Shown here: positions 11,215 to 21,628 of the stretch, one piece after another | Layout of the letters: each line of letters opens with the position of its first letter | Numbering within the stretch: the stretch's first letter is position 1 | Source of the DNA: Gonocerus acuteangulatus | Taxonomy: Eukaryota; Arthropoda; Insecta; Hemiptera; Coreidae | DNA length: 64,000 nt | Assembly: GCA_946811695.1 (NCBI GenBank) | Contig: OX328126.1 | Coordinates: forward strand, 89,476,785-89,540,784 | Direction of reading: 5' to 3' | Translations under genes and position numbers: made by a program | Notes under the pieces: generated by a model | What the model was told of the DNA's origin: nothing | Seen by the model: only the letters and a program-made list of their open reading frames with translations | Databases searched by the model: none

Positions 11215-11471
11215 CATGGGAGTGTATAGGAAATAATTCCGGGGGGGGCTGTGAGAATTTAGAGGGGCTGGGAGTATTTGTGGGGTATGGAATACTAACA
11301 ATCTAGAACTTATTACTAGCCAACTAAAACGATATTATACACCAAAAAAAATATTTCTTATTTTTTCTGAACGAGATGATCTTATTTAATTTATTTTTTA
11401 GATTTTTATGACACACTTTTACTGATTTTGTGGAGCTGTCCCCTCAGCTCCCCCCCTTCTATACCCACATG
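11215..11471. mobile_element. C-rich MITE, diverged full-length copy
   Basis: Ends CATGGGAGTGTATA and TATACCCACATG, with GGGGGGGCTG near the left end and AGCTCCCCCCC near the right, as in 24493-24760. Internal TATGGAATACTAACAATCTAG is the shared core. Confidence 0.65.
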
Positions 11472-11880
11472 TATGGAATGAGTAATTTCCGCTTAGGATA
11501 CAATCAGTTTCCTCTTGTAGACCCTAAAATCTTGCTACGCTTTGAGGTTTCATTTTACATCTCGATCTGTGCTGCAGAGAATAATAGGCTCAACTGAAAG
11601 AGTTCCTTGGAGGATGTTTAGAATGAATGGCGGAAATGTCCTACAACCTTGTGTCCAAATGTCCTATATCTTTTGGCATGTGTTCTAAGTGTGCCCAAAT
11701 TTTGCGTCACGTGTGGCGTAAAAGTGTAAGGGAAGTGGCGTAATCGGTCACGTGACCGGAAATTAATATTAACAGGAAACTATGGCGAGAAATTAAATTA
11801 CAAATTTGGCTAAAACCAATATTTAATTACTGATGTAAAAGAGTAATGTGAACTAATAGGTAGATTTTTTTACAAGAAAT

Positions 11881-12170
11881 TATTGGGTTGTTGCGAAAAT
11901 AATGCAACTGTTGAGGTGGTCGACACCAACTTGTCTCGCAATGTTCCGAGTTCTGCGACGGGTTTCTTGTACCAAAGAACTCAGTTGGTCGTGATCAACA
12001 ACAGAACAAACTTCCTTGTCTTTGAGATCAAAATATCCAAAAAAACCTTTTTGGGATCATCGCTGCACTGTGCATTCACTGATGCTTTCTTCGCCCCAAA
12101 CAACATTGATGTTATGAAATTGGTTTGGGCCGCAATTCTCGAAAATCTTGTTATGACATAGTGAATTTCC
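11881..12170 (-). pseudogene. Mariner transposase N-terminal remnant joined to a terminal repeat
   Basis: Translating the minus strand in pieces gives NVVWGEESISECTVQR, the helix-turn-helix part of mariner transposases, then after a frame change SVVDHDQLSSLVQETRRRTR, the linker that follows it in the family. There is an in-frame stop after the first piece. The catalytic DDD half is absent: the coding piece runs straight into CGCAACAACCCAAT at 11881-11895, which looks like a mariner terminal repeat. This is therefore an internally deleted, non-functional copy. The other terminal repeat was not found. Confidence 0.7.
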
Positions 12171-12265
12171 GAGCTCCTTACACATAGAAACTGTTAAACA
12201 AACTAATAATTGAAGAAACACAACGTTAGTAGCCATTGCTTATAATACATTAACTAGACTTTATT

Positions 12266-12362
12266 TAAGGGTGGTTATCTATAGGTCACCACCCTTTTCT
12301 AGCCAGGATAGGTCTGATGCCTTTTCTTTTTTTTTTAAGGAATAGCCAGCACCCCTAGTGGG
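12266..12362 (-). mobile_element. SINE family 1, 3' half
   Basis: On the minus strand it reads ACTAGGGGTGCTGGCTATTC, a broken AGAAAAG stretch, then CTATCCTGGCTAGAAAAGGG and GACCTATAGATAACC. The tRNA-like head is missing. Confidence 0.75.
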
Positions 12363-12964
12363 ACTTTTCATTGGATATCAGGACTAGAATTTAGATTATC
12401 CTGAACAAAATTAAAATACAAAACCTGCTTTATTATTTAAGTGGTTTTTATTTTGCTTCCCAAATGACTTTTTTTATTCAAAATGGCTTATTACTTCAGG
12501 AATGTTTTTTTGGCAAGTTCCTCCAATTTCAGGTAATATAGGGAGTCTTGGAAATGAACAGCTGAGCAGAAGATTGTTTTGGAATTCTGCCCATTAATCG
12601 CTGGATTAAAATGCATAGAAAGTTTAACTTAAAAGGCCAAGGAGGCCGAAGAACTGTTAAAAGGCTGTATGGTTCTAGAAAAAGGCTTTGGTTTAAGCTG
12701 CTTAACCAATAAGGAAGTGAACAAGACAGGCTACTTTCAGGGGATTAGATCCAAAGAGGATGCAAAGCTCCGCTATTTCCTGGCTCCTAGCTTCCTCTTC
12801 CGGATATCCACGCTCTTCAGAAAGGGCTTTGTCGTTAATCATTATGGTATTATGAGGGTGGATTGGTCTTGGAGTCCTTGGGCGTAAAAGGATGAGAACC
12901 TTGCCGTCCCTGTGAGACTTTTGCTGGAATGGTCATTGAAGAAGGTCATTGGGTACTTTCATAT
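12363..12964. other. Intergenic, nothing recognised
   Basis: A 72-codon plus-strand frame at 12669-12887 has no recognisable domain. No repeat with a second copy was seen. Confidence 0.35.
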
Positions 12965-13605
12965 GAGTTGAACAGATCTCGAGAAGTGATCCGGATGATG
13001 AAATGAGAACTCAAATGAAGCGTTTCTATTGGTTCATTCCTATGGGCAATTCCATTGGCTGTTCTTTCTTCCGTTCTAGTCATCGTTTTGTGATTGATGT
13101 TTTTTACAAGTTATATTTCTTGTTTCATTTCTAAGTGTTGTTTGTGCTGTTCTTTCGACTAGGAAAATGGGTATTTGGGATTTACCAAAGACTGAAAAAG
13201 TACTCTTTTGAAGCAATGTTAAATTGCATATCGGCCCATTTTCCACCGAAAAACCAGTGATCTATAATACCAACGAGTTGGATTAACTAGAGTTTCGATA
13301 TAATCTTTAGCGAGCGGAAACGCATAGCAGGAAACCAGTAGCAGTTATGTTAATGGCATAATTGCTATGCGTTTCCGCTAGCTAAGCTCGCTCAAGGTTA
13401 TATCGAAACTCTAGTGAATCCAACTCGTTGATAATATTAATATCATTAATATGGTATTATGTAATGCCATTCATTAATTTAATGAATGGTATTTCGGTCG
13501 ACATATTGCCATAACTTCAATTAGTTCTTATTTCATGATCCGGATCCCTGAACGAGTCCCACTTCTCGAGATCGGTGGAACTAGTACGTAAATACCGGTC
13601 ATTGA
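12965..13605. repeat. Foldback element family F, copy 2
   Basis: Outer ends AGATCTCGAGAAGTGATCCG (12970) and TTCTCGAGATCGGTGG (13565) are inverted. The inner palindrome 13275-13432 has CAACGAGTTGGATTAACTAG at the left and its complement at the right, with AGAGTTTCGATATAA and GAGCGGAAACGCATAGCA inside. Between outer and inner repeats is CATATCGGCCCATTTTCC, shared with copy 1. Confidence 0.75.
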
Positions 13606-13659
13606 ACCTGCAGAATCGTTTTGCGTTTAAAGGATTATAAGTATATTTCGTATACATTT

Positions 13660-14225
13660 TGTTTGGTACTTACGTATTAGCTACACCACAGGCTAGAGAA
13701 CTGGGTCTCGTTCAGAGATCTGGATCATCAGCGCACGCGAAGAAGTCCATTCACACAGAAAGACCATCTATGTAAATGGCATGATTGCTACGCGTTTCCG
13801 CTCGTTCAAGGTTATATCGAAACTCTAGTCAATCCAACTCGTTGATAATATAGGTCACTGGTTTACAGAAACCAAATCGGGAAAATAGGCCGAAATAAAA
13901 TTTAACATGGCTTTAAAACGGTCTCTTTTTTCCTTGCTTTTATGTGGTCGCCATATCTATCTTTTTCAGTTTTAGGCTAATCCCAAAGACGCATTTTCGT
14001 AGCAGAAAGAAGAATAGCACAAAGAACACAAAAAACAAACAAGGGAAAGAAATCGAGTTAAAAACACAATTGTACAAATGAATTGCGTTAAAAACATAAA
14101 GTAAACAAGACGGTTACTACAAACGTAAAGGCCAATAGAATTGCCAAAATGCAGAGTTATGTGCCTGCGCCGATGATCCGGATATCTGGGCGGGACCCAG
14201 ATCTCTAACCTGTGGTGTACCTAAG
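13660..14225. repeat. Foldback element family F, copy 3
   Basis: Long outer inverted repeat: GGTACTTACGTATTAGC at the left and CTGTGGTGTACC at the right, with GGGTCTCGTTCAGAGATCTG matching a complementary right-hand block ending CCCAGATCTCTAACC. The inner palindrome is represented only by its right half (13770-13850). Confidence 0.75.
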
Positions 14226-14513
14226 GCGTTGTTTGTTATCCTTCATAACCGTAGTTGAAATAATTGATTTTGATCATATTAACCTTTTTATTAATAAATA
14301 TTGCTTGCCATTATCTAATATGGATTATAACCGTAGATAATGAGTCAAGTAGTAATAGATAACCAGCAAAGAACCTATTAACTAATCAGTAAGCTTATCA
14401 GCGAGTACGAGTAACTATTATAAATCACTACTGCTACTTCAAAAGTAACTGGATGTGGTCTTCGCAAAAACACCCGGATTTATAATTATTTTGTAACTGG
14501 ATATATATTTTTA
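14226..14513. other. Intergenic, nothing recognised
   Basis: AT-rich, with no open frame above background and no repeat seen. Confidence 0.35.
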
Positions 14514-14788
14514 ATTTCAATTGTAGTGCGGTTCCTCCCACCCTGCATATGGAGTAAACCCGATTATGAGGTTGATCTTCGTATATTTCCGTAAATACCT
14601 CAAAAACTACTGGGAAATCGTGGTAAGTGGAAGGTTATTATTCGAAAGCTTAGCAAATTCCCTACCAAAAATGCTCTGAAGCCATTTTCGATGGGGCGAT
14701 GCGAAGTCGGAGAAATTAAAACTTGGAATGTGTTTGTTTTGTTCTTTTAAACGGGTTTTGTCTTTGTTTAACTCACTTTTTAATTGGC

Positions 14789-14790
<2 letters not shown>
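14514..14790 (-). mobile_element. Repeat family X, copy 3, ending at a poly-T tract
   Basis: GTGCGGTTCCTCCCACC at the left is the reversed terminal block. CGTAAATACCTCAAAAACTA, CGTGGTAAGTGGAAGG and TTCGAAAGCTTAGCAAATTC are the reversed internal words of family X. It is bounded at 14788-14819 by a 30-base T run. Confidence 0.6.
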
Positions 14791-14825
<35 letters not shown>

Positions 14826-15069
14826 CATTTATCAGTAAAATTAGTATTTTAGTAAAATGTGTCAATAAAATGAGAAACTCATTGCTAATAGTGTATTCCT
14901 AGACCAAACATTGAGAAAGCGGGGAGTAATTTCCGCTTAGGATACTGCCAATTTCCTGTTGTGGCACATTAAACTTCCTTCTCTTTGAGATTTTATTTTA
15001 TATTTTGAACGAAAGATCAAACACTACCAATAACTAATTATATTCCTTTACTAATGATACTTGTAATAA

Positions 15070-15112
15070 GAACGGAACCGCGCTGAGATGATGCTGTTCT
15101 TGCGAGTCGGAC
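15070..15112 (-). repeat. 40-bp dispersed repeat, reverse copy
   Basis: GGAACCGCGCTGAGATGATG then TTCTTGCGAGTCGGAC is the reverse complement of the block at 10066. Confidence 0.7.
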
Positions 15113-15199
15113 CTTTATAATTGGAAGTACATGTGTACATATAATAATTGTATTTGGGCGAATCGCCTTCTTTGCGGGTGTTCATAAATAAATACTTAC

Positions 15200-15805
15200 A
15201 TACGGGTACTTACGTATTAGCGTCAAAGCAGGTTAAAGAGGTGGGTCTCGTTCAGAGATCTGGATCATGGATAACGCATTTCTATTGGTCAATCACTATC
15301 AGAGATATCATCATCTAATCTGTTTATAGTAGCCATCTTGTTCCCTTTGTCTTTTTAACGCAATTCATTTGTGCTTTATTTACCCACGCAATTGTTGTTG
15401 TATTTTTTTTGTTACGCGATTTCAGTTTCTGTGCAAGTTAGCGACATCAGAATAGCTAGGATGAAAGCTACTGTTTCGAAGCGATGCTAAATTGTATATC
15501 AGTCCATTATCCAGCGAAAAACCATTCTTGGTCTATATTATCAACGAGTTGGATTGACTAGAGTTTAGATATAATCTTGAGCGAGCGGAAACGCATAGGA
15601 ATTATGCTATTAATATAAGTGCTACGCGTTTTCGCTAGCTAAAGGTTATATCATAACTCTAGTTAATATAAATCGTTGATAATCCCGTCGCCATATTGGC
15701 GAAAACTGATTTGACTCCTTGATCCAGATCTCTGACCCGGTGTTGTTCCAGTTCTATGAGACCCGACTCTTTACCCTCCTTTGACGCTAATACGTAAGTA
15801 CCAAT
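15200..15805. repeat. Foldback element family F, copy 4 (best outer ends)
   Basis: Left end GGTACTTACGTATTAGCGTC and AAAGAGGTGGGTCTCGTTCA; right end CTTTGACGCTAATACGTAAG, so outer arms of about 70 bp pair. The inner palindrome 15540-15687 has AACGAGTTGGATTGACTAG and a diverged complement. No coding sequence between the arms. Confidence 0.75.
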
Positions 15806-16325
15806 GAAATACACAAGAAGAATTAGTAGATATATCTTCTAAATATTATGAAGCGATTAACGGAACTCTCACAAGGTTAGGAGTAGACAATAAATTATTT
15901 TAAGCCTATTGGAACTACTTTATAAACTGGGATTAGTTATATTTGTAAACATATCATTATTCATAAAATATTCATGGAACTATGTAAGGTAACAAATAAG
16001 AATATATTCTTGTACAATCTGTATTTCCGAGCGGCACCTTTAGAAGCATGCCGCTCCTTTTGGGAATAATTCCGATTTATATCTTAGTCCGTTTATAACT
16101 TTTAGCTTTCTAAGAACTATTTATTATATACATTCTAACGGTACGGGTACTTACTAAGTATCTATGGAAACATAGAAATACACTAAATATCATCAAAACA
16201 GTATTTAACTGCAATTTATCAAATCAGTGCTAGATGCAATGCTCGCGTTTCTGCAAGCAACATTTTAAGAAATAACTAAATTAAATAGTTGATAACATAA
16301 AAAAATAAAGTAATCCAGTCTCTCG
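15806..16325. other. Intergenic, nothing recognised
   Basis: AT-rich single-copy-looking DNA. No gene, repeat or RNA signature noticed. Confidence 0.35.
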
Positions 16326-16535
16326 TTATCTATTAAAAGTTAACAAAAAGACTCGTCGATTAAGCATTCTTCTATTTGTGAATCGGCGCGCAAACACTCG
16401 CACCGCTTCTAAAGCATTACCGTTGCAGAAATCGTACACGAAAACTGTATCAGCATCAAGAGATTGAATTTTAGTAATGGGTTTCCTGACATAATTCGCA
16501 AAGATAATTTTTTCCATTGAAAATGTAAATATCAT
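16326..16535 (-). pseudogene. DUF4817-like helix-turn-helix fragment
   Basis: The 69-residue minus-strand frame contains VFVYDFCNGNALEAVRVFAR followed by RFTNRRMLNRRVFLLTFNR. The pattern of a CNGN turn, an aromatic/basic helix and a PNRR-like block resembles the DUF4817 helix-turn-helix domain, which is common in arthropod genomes as part of transposable elements. It stops immediately after this domain, so no catalytic portion follows. A Penelope-like repeat begins next to it at 16548. I read it as a transposon remnant; exaptation as a small DNA-binding protein cannot be excluded from sequence alone. Confidence 0.5.
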
Positions 16536-16630
16536 GATGATTAGATAGTTAGCCGTCGAGGTGATAAGTATAGATGGAATGGTTGGGATTCGGCTAAAGA
16601 AACCTCAATATGATTTTTTTTATATAAAAA

Positions 16631-16886
16631 ATCTATATTTTGGACGTTTCGGCTACTCATTGGTAGCCTTCGTCAAGCCCCAACCGACCTAAAAATCTAT
16701 ATTTTGGACGTTTCGGCTACTCATTGGTAGCCTTCGTCAAGCCCCAACCGACCTAAAAATCTATATTTTGGACGTTTCGGCTACTCATTGGTAGCCTTCG
16801 TCAAGCCCCAACCGACCTAAAAATCTATATTTTAGACGTTTCGGCTACTCATTGGTAGCCTTCGCCAGGATCCCAACCGACCTTTC
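16631..16886 (-). ncRNA. Tandem array of four hammerhead-ribozyme-like units (64-bp period)
   Basis: Units start at 16631, 16695, 16759 and 16823. On the minus strand each has a first core block, an extra A, stem GGCTAC/GTAGCC with loop CAATGA, then GAAACGTC (core positions 16643-16676 and +64, +128, +192). In three units the first block reads TTGACGA rather than CTGACGA, and in the fourth CTGGCGA, so essential core bases are changed and cleavage is doubtful. The self-complementary CG of GAAACGTC would allow the dimer form known for small Penelope-associated hammerheads. Confidence 0.55.
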
Positions 16887-17264
16887 TACCACCACCTGGT
16901 TTGTTTTCAGTTTCATTTACCCTAGTAGATTCCTTTTTTCTTAGACACTTCCACTATGGTGACTTAACTGTCAACATTGGTCTTCCTCTGCCTCCAGGCA
17001 TTTCCATAGGTATGTAGTATCTTATTTGTTTGTTATAATTAATTAATGTTACTATTAGCACCTATTTACCTATATAAACTTCAATATAATAGCCTTTTTT
17101 ATTCTTTTTGTTATGTTTCTTTTGATTTTCATTCTACTCATTCTATGAATTTAAGACCAAATTGTTCTTTTATAATAAGTTAAGTGTATTTATATTTCTG
17201 TTACTTATGTCAATTATAAACTTTTTTTTTTTGGTATTAATTTCTGTTTTTCTTGTAATTTTGG

Positions 17265-17298
17265 CTGACGAAGGCTACCAATGAGTAGCCGAAACGTC
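17265..17298 (+). ncRNA. Hammerhead-ribozyme-like motif with intact core
   Basis: CTGACGA, one extra A, stem GGCTAC, loop CAATGA, stem GTAGCC, then GAAACGTC. Both conserved core blocks (CUGANGA and GAAAC) are intact and GUC is a permitted cleavage triplet. Stem III would be just CG, too short for a monomer but self-complementary, matching the small dimer-acting hammerheads described for Penelope-like elements. Confidence 0.6.
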
Positions 17299-17535
17299 CA
17301 AAATATAGATTTTTTTATTAAAAAAATCATATTGAGGTTTCCTTAGCCGAATCCCAACCATTCCATCTTTACTGAAAATTTAAATAATAAGTATAAAAAT
17401 GAAAACTTGTTTCGTTTCGTGATTTTCTCCGAAACGAATCAAAAACGAGTAAATCTCTAAAGGACTTAGTTTTTTGTTTCCCTACATGCTCCAGAAATTT
17501 TGCCATTTAAATTTGGGATGCCCAGTATATATATG

Positions 17536-17590
17536 GGGGTGTTGGCTCAGAGGTAGAGCCTTGACTAATATGCTAGAGGGCTCAAAACTC
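17536..17590 (+). mobile_element. tRNA-Ile-like SINE head remnant
   Basis: GGGGGTGTTGGCTCAGAGGT then AGAGCCTTGACTAATATGC resembles the head of SINE family 3 (37441-37767), including the CTAATA anticodon-loop region. The T arm is broken, so it is not a tRNA gene. Confidence 0.5.
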
Positions 17591-17970
17591 CTGAGCTCAA
17601 AACTCCGGCTTCAATGAAGCAGCCTCCCAAAAAAAAGAAGAAAAAAAAACAAAAACAATCTAGCCAAAATAAATTAACACGGTTGGCTTCCGCATAAAAT
17701 TTCAGTGGTTAGTTGTTGGCTCGGTACGGGACAAATGTGTTCCATACACATCTATATATATACTCTCAGTCAAAAAAGTTTCCATGCGTGCAAAAATAAT
17801 GGAATATATAGCAAATAAAGGAATTCAAGAAATGTGCAATAGCATTATTTGTATAGCATTTTGTATGTTTTACGTATTTAAGTGCATTTATGCCAATAAT
17901 AAGTAAATAAATAATAAATTTATCATCATTTAAAAAATGTATGTCAAATAAGTTTCCATAAACTATAAAC

Positions 17971-18299
17971 ATTAATCCTATTTTATGTACTATGGCCCTC
18001 TTTCAAGTCTTAAGTGTATTAATCCTATTTTATGTACTGTGACCCTCTTTCAAGTCTTAAGTGTATTAATCCTATTTTATGTACTGTGACCCTCTTTCAA
18101 GTCTTAGTTGTATTAATCCTATTTTATGTACTGTGACCCTCTTTCAAGTCTTAGTTGTATTAATCCTATTTTATGTACTGTGACCCTCTTTCAAGTCTTA
18201 GTTGTATTAATCCTATTTTATGTACTGTGACCCTCTTTCAAGTCTTAGTTGTATTAATCCTATTTTATGTACTGTGACCCTCTTTCAAGTCTTAGGTGT
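17971..18299. repeat. Minisatellite, seven 47-bp units
   Basis: Units begin with ATTAATCCTATTTTATGTAC at 17971, 18018, 18065, 18112, 18159, 18206 and 18253. Differences between units are few, so the expansion is recent compared with the decay of the transposase beside it. It sits between the left terminal repeat and the transposase start. Confidence 0.95.
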
Positions 18300-18377
18300 A
18301 TTAATCTTATCTCTCCCATTAATTCTCAGTTCAGTATTAGGTTTACTTGTGCTTGTGAGAGACTTATTTTTTTTGTA

Positions 18378-19347
18378 ATGCGTGTTTCCCGTGATAGAAG
18401 AGAGCTAATGTTTCGCTACCATAATCAGGGCTTGTCTCTTCGAAAAATTGCTCAATTATTAAATAAATCACGCGCAACAGTACAATATGTGCTTAACGTG
18501 CATAGGGGTTTAAAATCTCTGGAGGATAGACCCCGGACAGGAAGACCAAGGAAATTGAAGTCACAACAGGAGGTACATCCTTGTTCAAATTAATAAAGAT
18601 CCTTACACATCATTCACCACTGAAATAAATAGGGACTGTGGGATTCAAGTCCTAGTCACAGACCGTTAGAAATGTACGCAGAAAGAAAGGATTCAGGGGT
18701 CGGATTGCCACAAGAAAGCCCTTCACAAGTCAGGTTAATCTGAAGATTCGGCTACAGTTTGCCAAGGAAATCGTAAATAAACCAAACAGTTTCTGGGAGA
18801 AGGTGATATTTCTTGACGACTCAAAATTTAACATTTTTGGGTCAGATGGAAGGTCAAAGCAATAATTTAAAACCAACATTTAAACACGGAGGTGGAAGTG
18901 TCATGGTGCGGGGGAGTGTTAGTTCATCTGATGTAGGAAATGTAGTGTTTGTTGATGGAATTATGAACCAAAATGTTTATTTGGATATTCTAAGGGGCAA
19001 TTTAAAAATATCGGCTGAAAAACTCAGACTTGGGCGAAGATACTTTTTTTAACAAGACAATGACCCCAAACTCACAGCTAGAAAAGTAAAGGAATGGTTG
19101 CTCTATAATGTTCCAAATCAATTAAAAACACCTCCACAGTCACCTGACCTAAACCCCATTGAACACCTATGTGATGAACTTGGCCGAAGAGTGAAAATCA
19201 GAACATCCAAACAAAAGAAGAGCTGAAAACTGCTCTACAGACAGAAAGAAATGAAATTAATAATTTAGTAAGAAAACAACTGGTTTGGAGTATGAAGCCC
19301 AGACTACTTGAAATCCTAAAACGAAAAGGACGACCCACAAGTTATTA
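18378..19347 (+). pseudogene. Tc1-family transposase, broken
   Basis: The ATG at 18378 opens MRVSRDRRELMFRYHNQ, then LSLRKIAQLLNKSRATVQYV (paired-type helix-turn-helix) and a GRPRK-type linker motif. After a frame change come RRKKGFRGRIATRKPF and FLDDSKFNIFGSDG with the first catalytic Asp, then an in-frame stop at the SKQ position. Further on, GGGSVMVRGSVSSSD, a TAA near 19050, QDNDPKLTARKVKEWL with the second Asp, and SPDLNPIEHL with the Glu of the DD34E triad. The catalytic residues survive, but at least two stops and one or more frame changes prevent a full protein. Expected length would be about 340 residues. Confidence 0.85.
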
Positions 19348-19591
19348 AAAAAAAAAAATTATGGAAATTTAATCATGCTTTGTTTGTAATGAATGGAAAC
19401 TTTTTCAACATGCTTTTTTCAAATTATGATAAATTTAATATTTACTAACTTATTATTGCTTTAAATAAACTTAAATATGTTAAACATAAAAAATGCTATA
19501 TTAATAATGTTATTGCACATATCTTGAATTCCTTTATTTGCATATATCAAATTATAATTGGATTTATGAAAACTTTTTTGAGTGAGTATAA

Positions 19592-19592
<1 letters not shown>

Positions 19593-19654
<62 letters not shown>
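19593..19654. repeat. (TA)n microsatellite at the Tc1 right flank
   Basis: Uninterrupted TA run starting just after the right terminal repeat. The left flank also has a short TATATA, consistent with Tc1's TA target preference. Confidence 0.95.
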
Positions 19655-19658
<4 letters not shown>

Positions 19659-20479
19659 TCACAATGTAAAAAAACAAAACAAAAAAAATGTTCTGAAGGT
19701 CATAGCTTAATAGTTTACCCCAAGACTATTTCTACAAGATTATTTGAAAGTAGTCTACTATTGATAAAAAAAAACAACACCTGCACCCCAAATTAATATG
19801 AATAGTGACAATGTTTTAATAATGTTTATCTTGGCTATTCATTCGTTAACTATTGCAATTTTAATACTTAACTTTCAATTTAATTTTTATCTTGGTTCTA
19901 ACATATGAACATTTAAAAAAAAAAAAAAAATCTGGAATGTAATTTAAATTACTATTCTTCAAATAATTTTGTAAGAATAAAATTAAGTAAATTTCATAAG
20001 AATAGCTAAGGCTTACAAGGACATGGATGTAAATGCGAAGGTTGCGACAGCTAGTGTTTGTCATTGTAACCCTAGCTTTGGAACAGCCTAGCTTTTTTTT
20101 TAAACCACTTATTTTCCCTAAAAATGGGTAAATGATTTGTCAAATGGCTTGATGGCAATATGGTTGTGTGGTTTTACAGTGTACACGTATGTAAATCGAG
20201 ATTGTTTCAGTTTAACAGGCCAATCCATGTTTTAGTTTAACAGGCCAATCCATGTTTTTGTTTTATTTCTAGCACTTGGAATAATCACATAAGAGGCATT
20301 AGGGATTATTCATATCATTGTTACTCACTGCTTGTCAAAAAATGACGGATTAAACATTTTTATGATTGATTTTAATCCATCGTTTTGTCTATTTTTACCT
20401 TTTATTGGATGTGTACATCAATTTCTTGCTTTATTTGTAATTATTTAATTTATTCTTGTAATAATGAGTTGCTAAAGGC
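19655..20479. other. Intergenic, nothing recognised
   Basis: AT-rich with homopolymer runs. A short direct duplication (GTTTAACAGGCCAATCCATG at about 20212 and 20236) is the only structure seen. Confidence 0.4.
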
Positions 20480-21060
20480 TATCACGCTCTGGGGTGGCAA
20501 TTCTTGGGAACCACGTATCGAATTGGTGCCGTCCGAAGAAGCATTCTTGCATGCTTTTAGTATGTGGATATTATATAACTAAATCATGTGCTTTATAAGC
20601 ATCTCATTGGAGCAGAAGCATTGTAGTGAATAAGCCAGCTTGTGTTTCTAACTACGTAAAAACTACAGGAATCCGTGAGAACTCTAAACCTTAATCCAAT
20701 TGAACATTCGTGGAACAAACTTAAGAAGAAGATTTGGTAACAGGATTCACCTCCGACTACCCTTGAAATACTAAAGATGGCTGTATTGGGGAAGTCCCAC
20801 AAGATTTAATTAAAAGCTATTAATAAGTATGCAGGGGTCTCCCGTGGCCTAGTGGCTAGTGCCTTGGATTCATAAGCAGGACATGTTGGGTTCGATCCCC
20901 ACTGATGGCAGGAATTTTCTCATGCCATGGCTCGTTAGGAAAATTCCTCGCTGCACCGTGGATGTCGGCGCTAATGGCCTAGTTGTCGAAGCACCGTAAA
21001 GAAATAAATAAGTATGCCAAAAAGGATGGAAGTAGTTATTAAAGCCAGAGTAGGCAGTAT
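20480..21060 (+). pseudogene. Second Tc1-like transposase remnant, split by a SINE
   Basis: AITLWGGNSWEPRIELV (about 20485-20535) corresponds to the WGG.SW..R..L block between the first and second catalytic residues of Tc1 transposases. LNLNPIEHSWNKLKKKI (about 20680-20735) is the block with the catalytic Glu, followed by a stop and by a LEILKMAV-like C-terminal helix. The reading frame is lost between the blocks. A SINE family 2 copy is inserted at 20833-21006, and the interrupted sequence resumes afterwards. Its protein differs from the element at 17761-19588, so it is a separate family. Confidence 0.7.
20822..21017 (+). mobile_element. SINE family 2 with intact 11-bp target duplication
   Basis: AATAAGTATGC is found at 20822-20832 and again at 21007-21017, framing the SINE. 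Head: GTGGCCTAGTGGCTAGTGCC, loop TTCATAA, B box TTGGGTTCGATCCCC. Body: GGAATTTTCTCATGCCATGG. Tail: GTCGGCGCTAATGGCC and GAAGCACCGTAAAG. The duplication proves insertion by target-primed reverse transcription into the older Tc1 remnant. Confidence 0.9.
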
Positions 21061-21270
21061 GTCTGTTGTATTAATTGCCATTAAAGACTATAAAATTTAA
21101 ATATTATTAAAAATGAAAAATATGAAATGTTCTTTTCTTTTATATCTTTCATTAAAAACATATTAAATTTTAATATTCTGTTCAATACAGTTGTTTGATT
21201 TAAAAATGTATGAGGCTTTTAGTAAATTTAAACCTGTTGTTCTCATAAAAATAAAGGAAAATGTAGGTGT

Positions 21271-21279
<9 letters not shown>

Positions 21280-21341
<62 letters not shown>
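21280..21341. repeat. (TA)n microsatellite
   Basis: TA run abutting the tail side of the next SINE. Open frames that read YIYIYI or IYIYIY come from this tract. Confidence 0.95.
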
Positions 21342-21344
<3 letters not shown>

Positions 21345-21511
21345 GGCGCATCGACATAAATCTTGGCCATTAGCGCCGACGTCCAGGGTGCAGCCAGGAA
21401 TTTTCTCAGCGAGCCCTGAGATGAGAAAATTTCTGGCGCCGGCGGGGATCGAACCCACCATCTCCCGCTTATGAATCTAGCGCGCTAGCCACTAGACCAA
21501 GGGAGACTCCA
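21342..21511 (-). mobile_element. SINE family 2, full-length
   Basis: Minus strand: GTCTAGTGGCTAGCGCGC, loop TTCATAA, GGTGGGTTCGATCCCCGCC, an AAATTTTCTCATCTCAGG body, TCGGCGCTAATGGCC, and GATGCGCC at the tail end. The tail meets the TA tract instead of poly-A. Confidence 0.85.
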
Positions 21512-21628
21512 TATATATATTATTTCTTCTTATAGATGACCCAAAATATCAAAATTCTTTTTTATCCTAGGAGGCATGGGGTCATTAAAGCAGTCTTCCT
21601 TTATTACACCACTTTATTTATTGGGCCC

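Larger units (their letters stand above)
16548..17370. mobile_element. Penelope-like/retrozyme-like element with inverted ends and hammerhead motifs
   Basis: The two ends are inverted copies: GGAATGGTTGGGATTCGGCT and AAACCTCAATATGATTTTTT at the left, their complements at 17310-17370. Each end carries a hammerhead-like motif next to TCTATATTTTGGACG. The interior (16890-17260) is AT-rich and non-coding; part of it recurs reversed at 46500-46880. No reverse transcriptase is seen. Penelope-like elements are known to carry small hammerhead ribozymes in their terminal repeats, and non-autonomous retrozymes are another possibility. Confidence 0.55.
17761..19588 (+). mobile_element. Tc1-type transposon with long IR/DR ends, inactivated
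   Basis: Terminal inverted repeats of about 200 bp: left 17761-17965 (CAAAAAAGTTTCCATGC, GCAAATAAAGGAATTCAAGA) and right 19388-19588 (GGAATTCAAG on the complement, CTTTTTTGAGTGAGTA end). Each repeat has an outer and an inner copy of an AAGTTTCCAT-like motif (inner copies at about 17950 and 19392), the IR/DR arrangement of Sleeping Beauty-like Tc1 elements. TA sits at both ends. Between them are a minisatellite and a broken transposase gene. Confidence 0.8.

Noticed and set aside
21163..21474. Overlapping frames reading YIYIYI or IYIYIY on both strands
   Set aside because: Translation of a (TA)n tract and a SINE.
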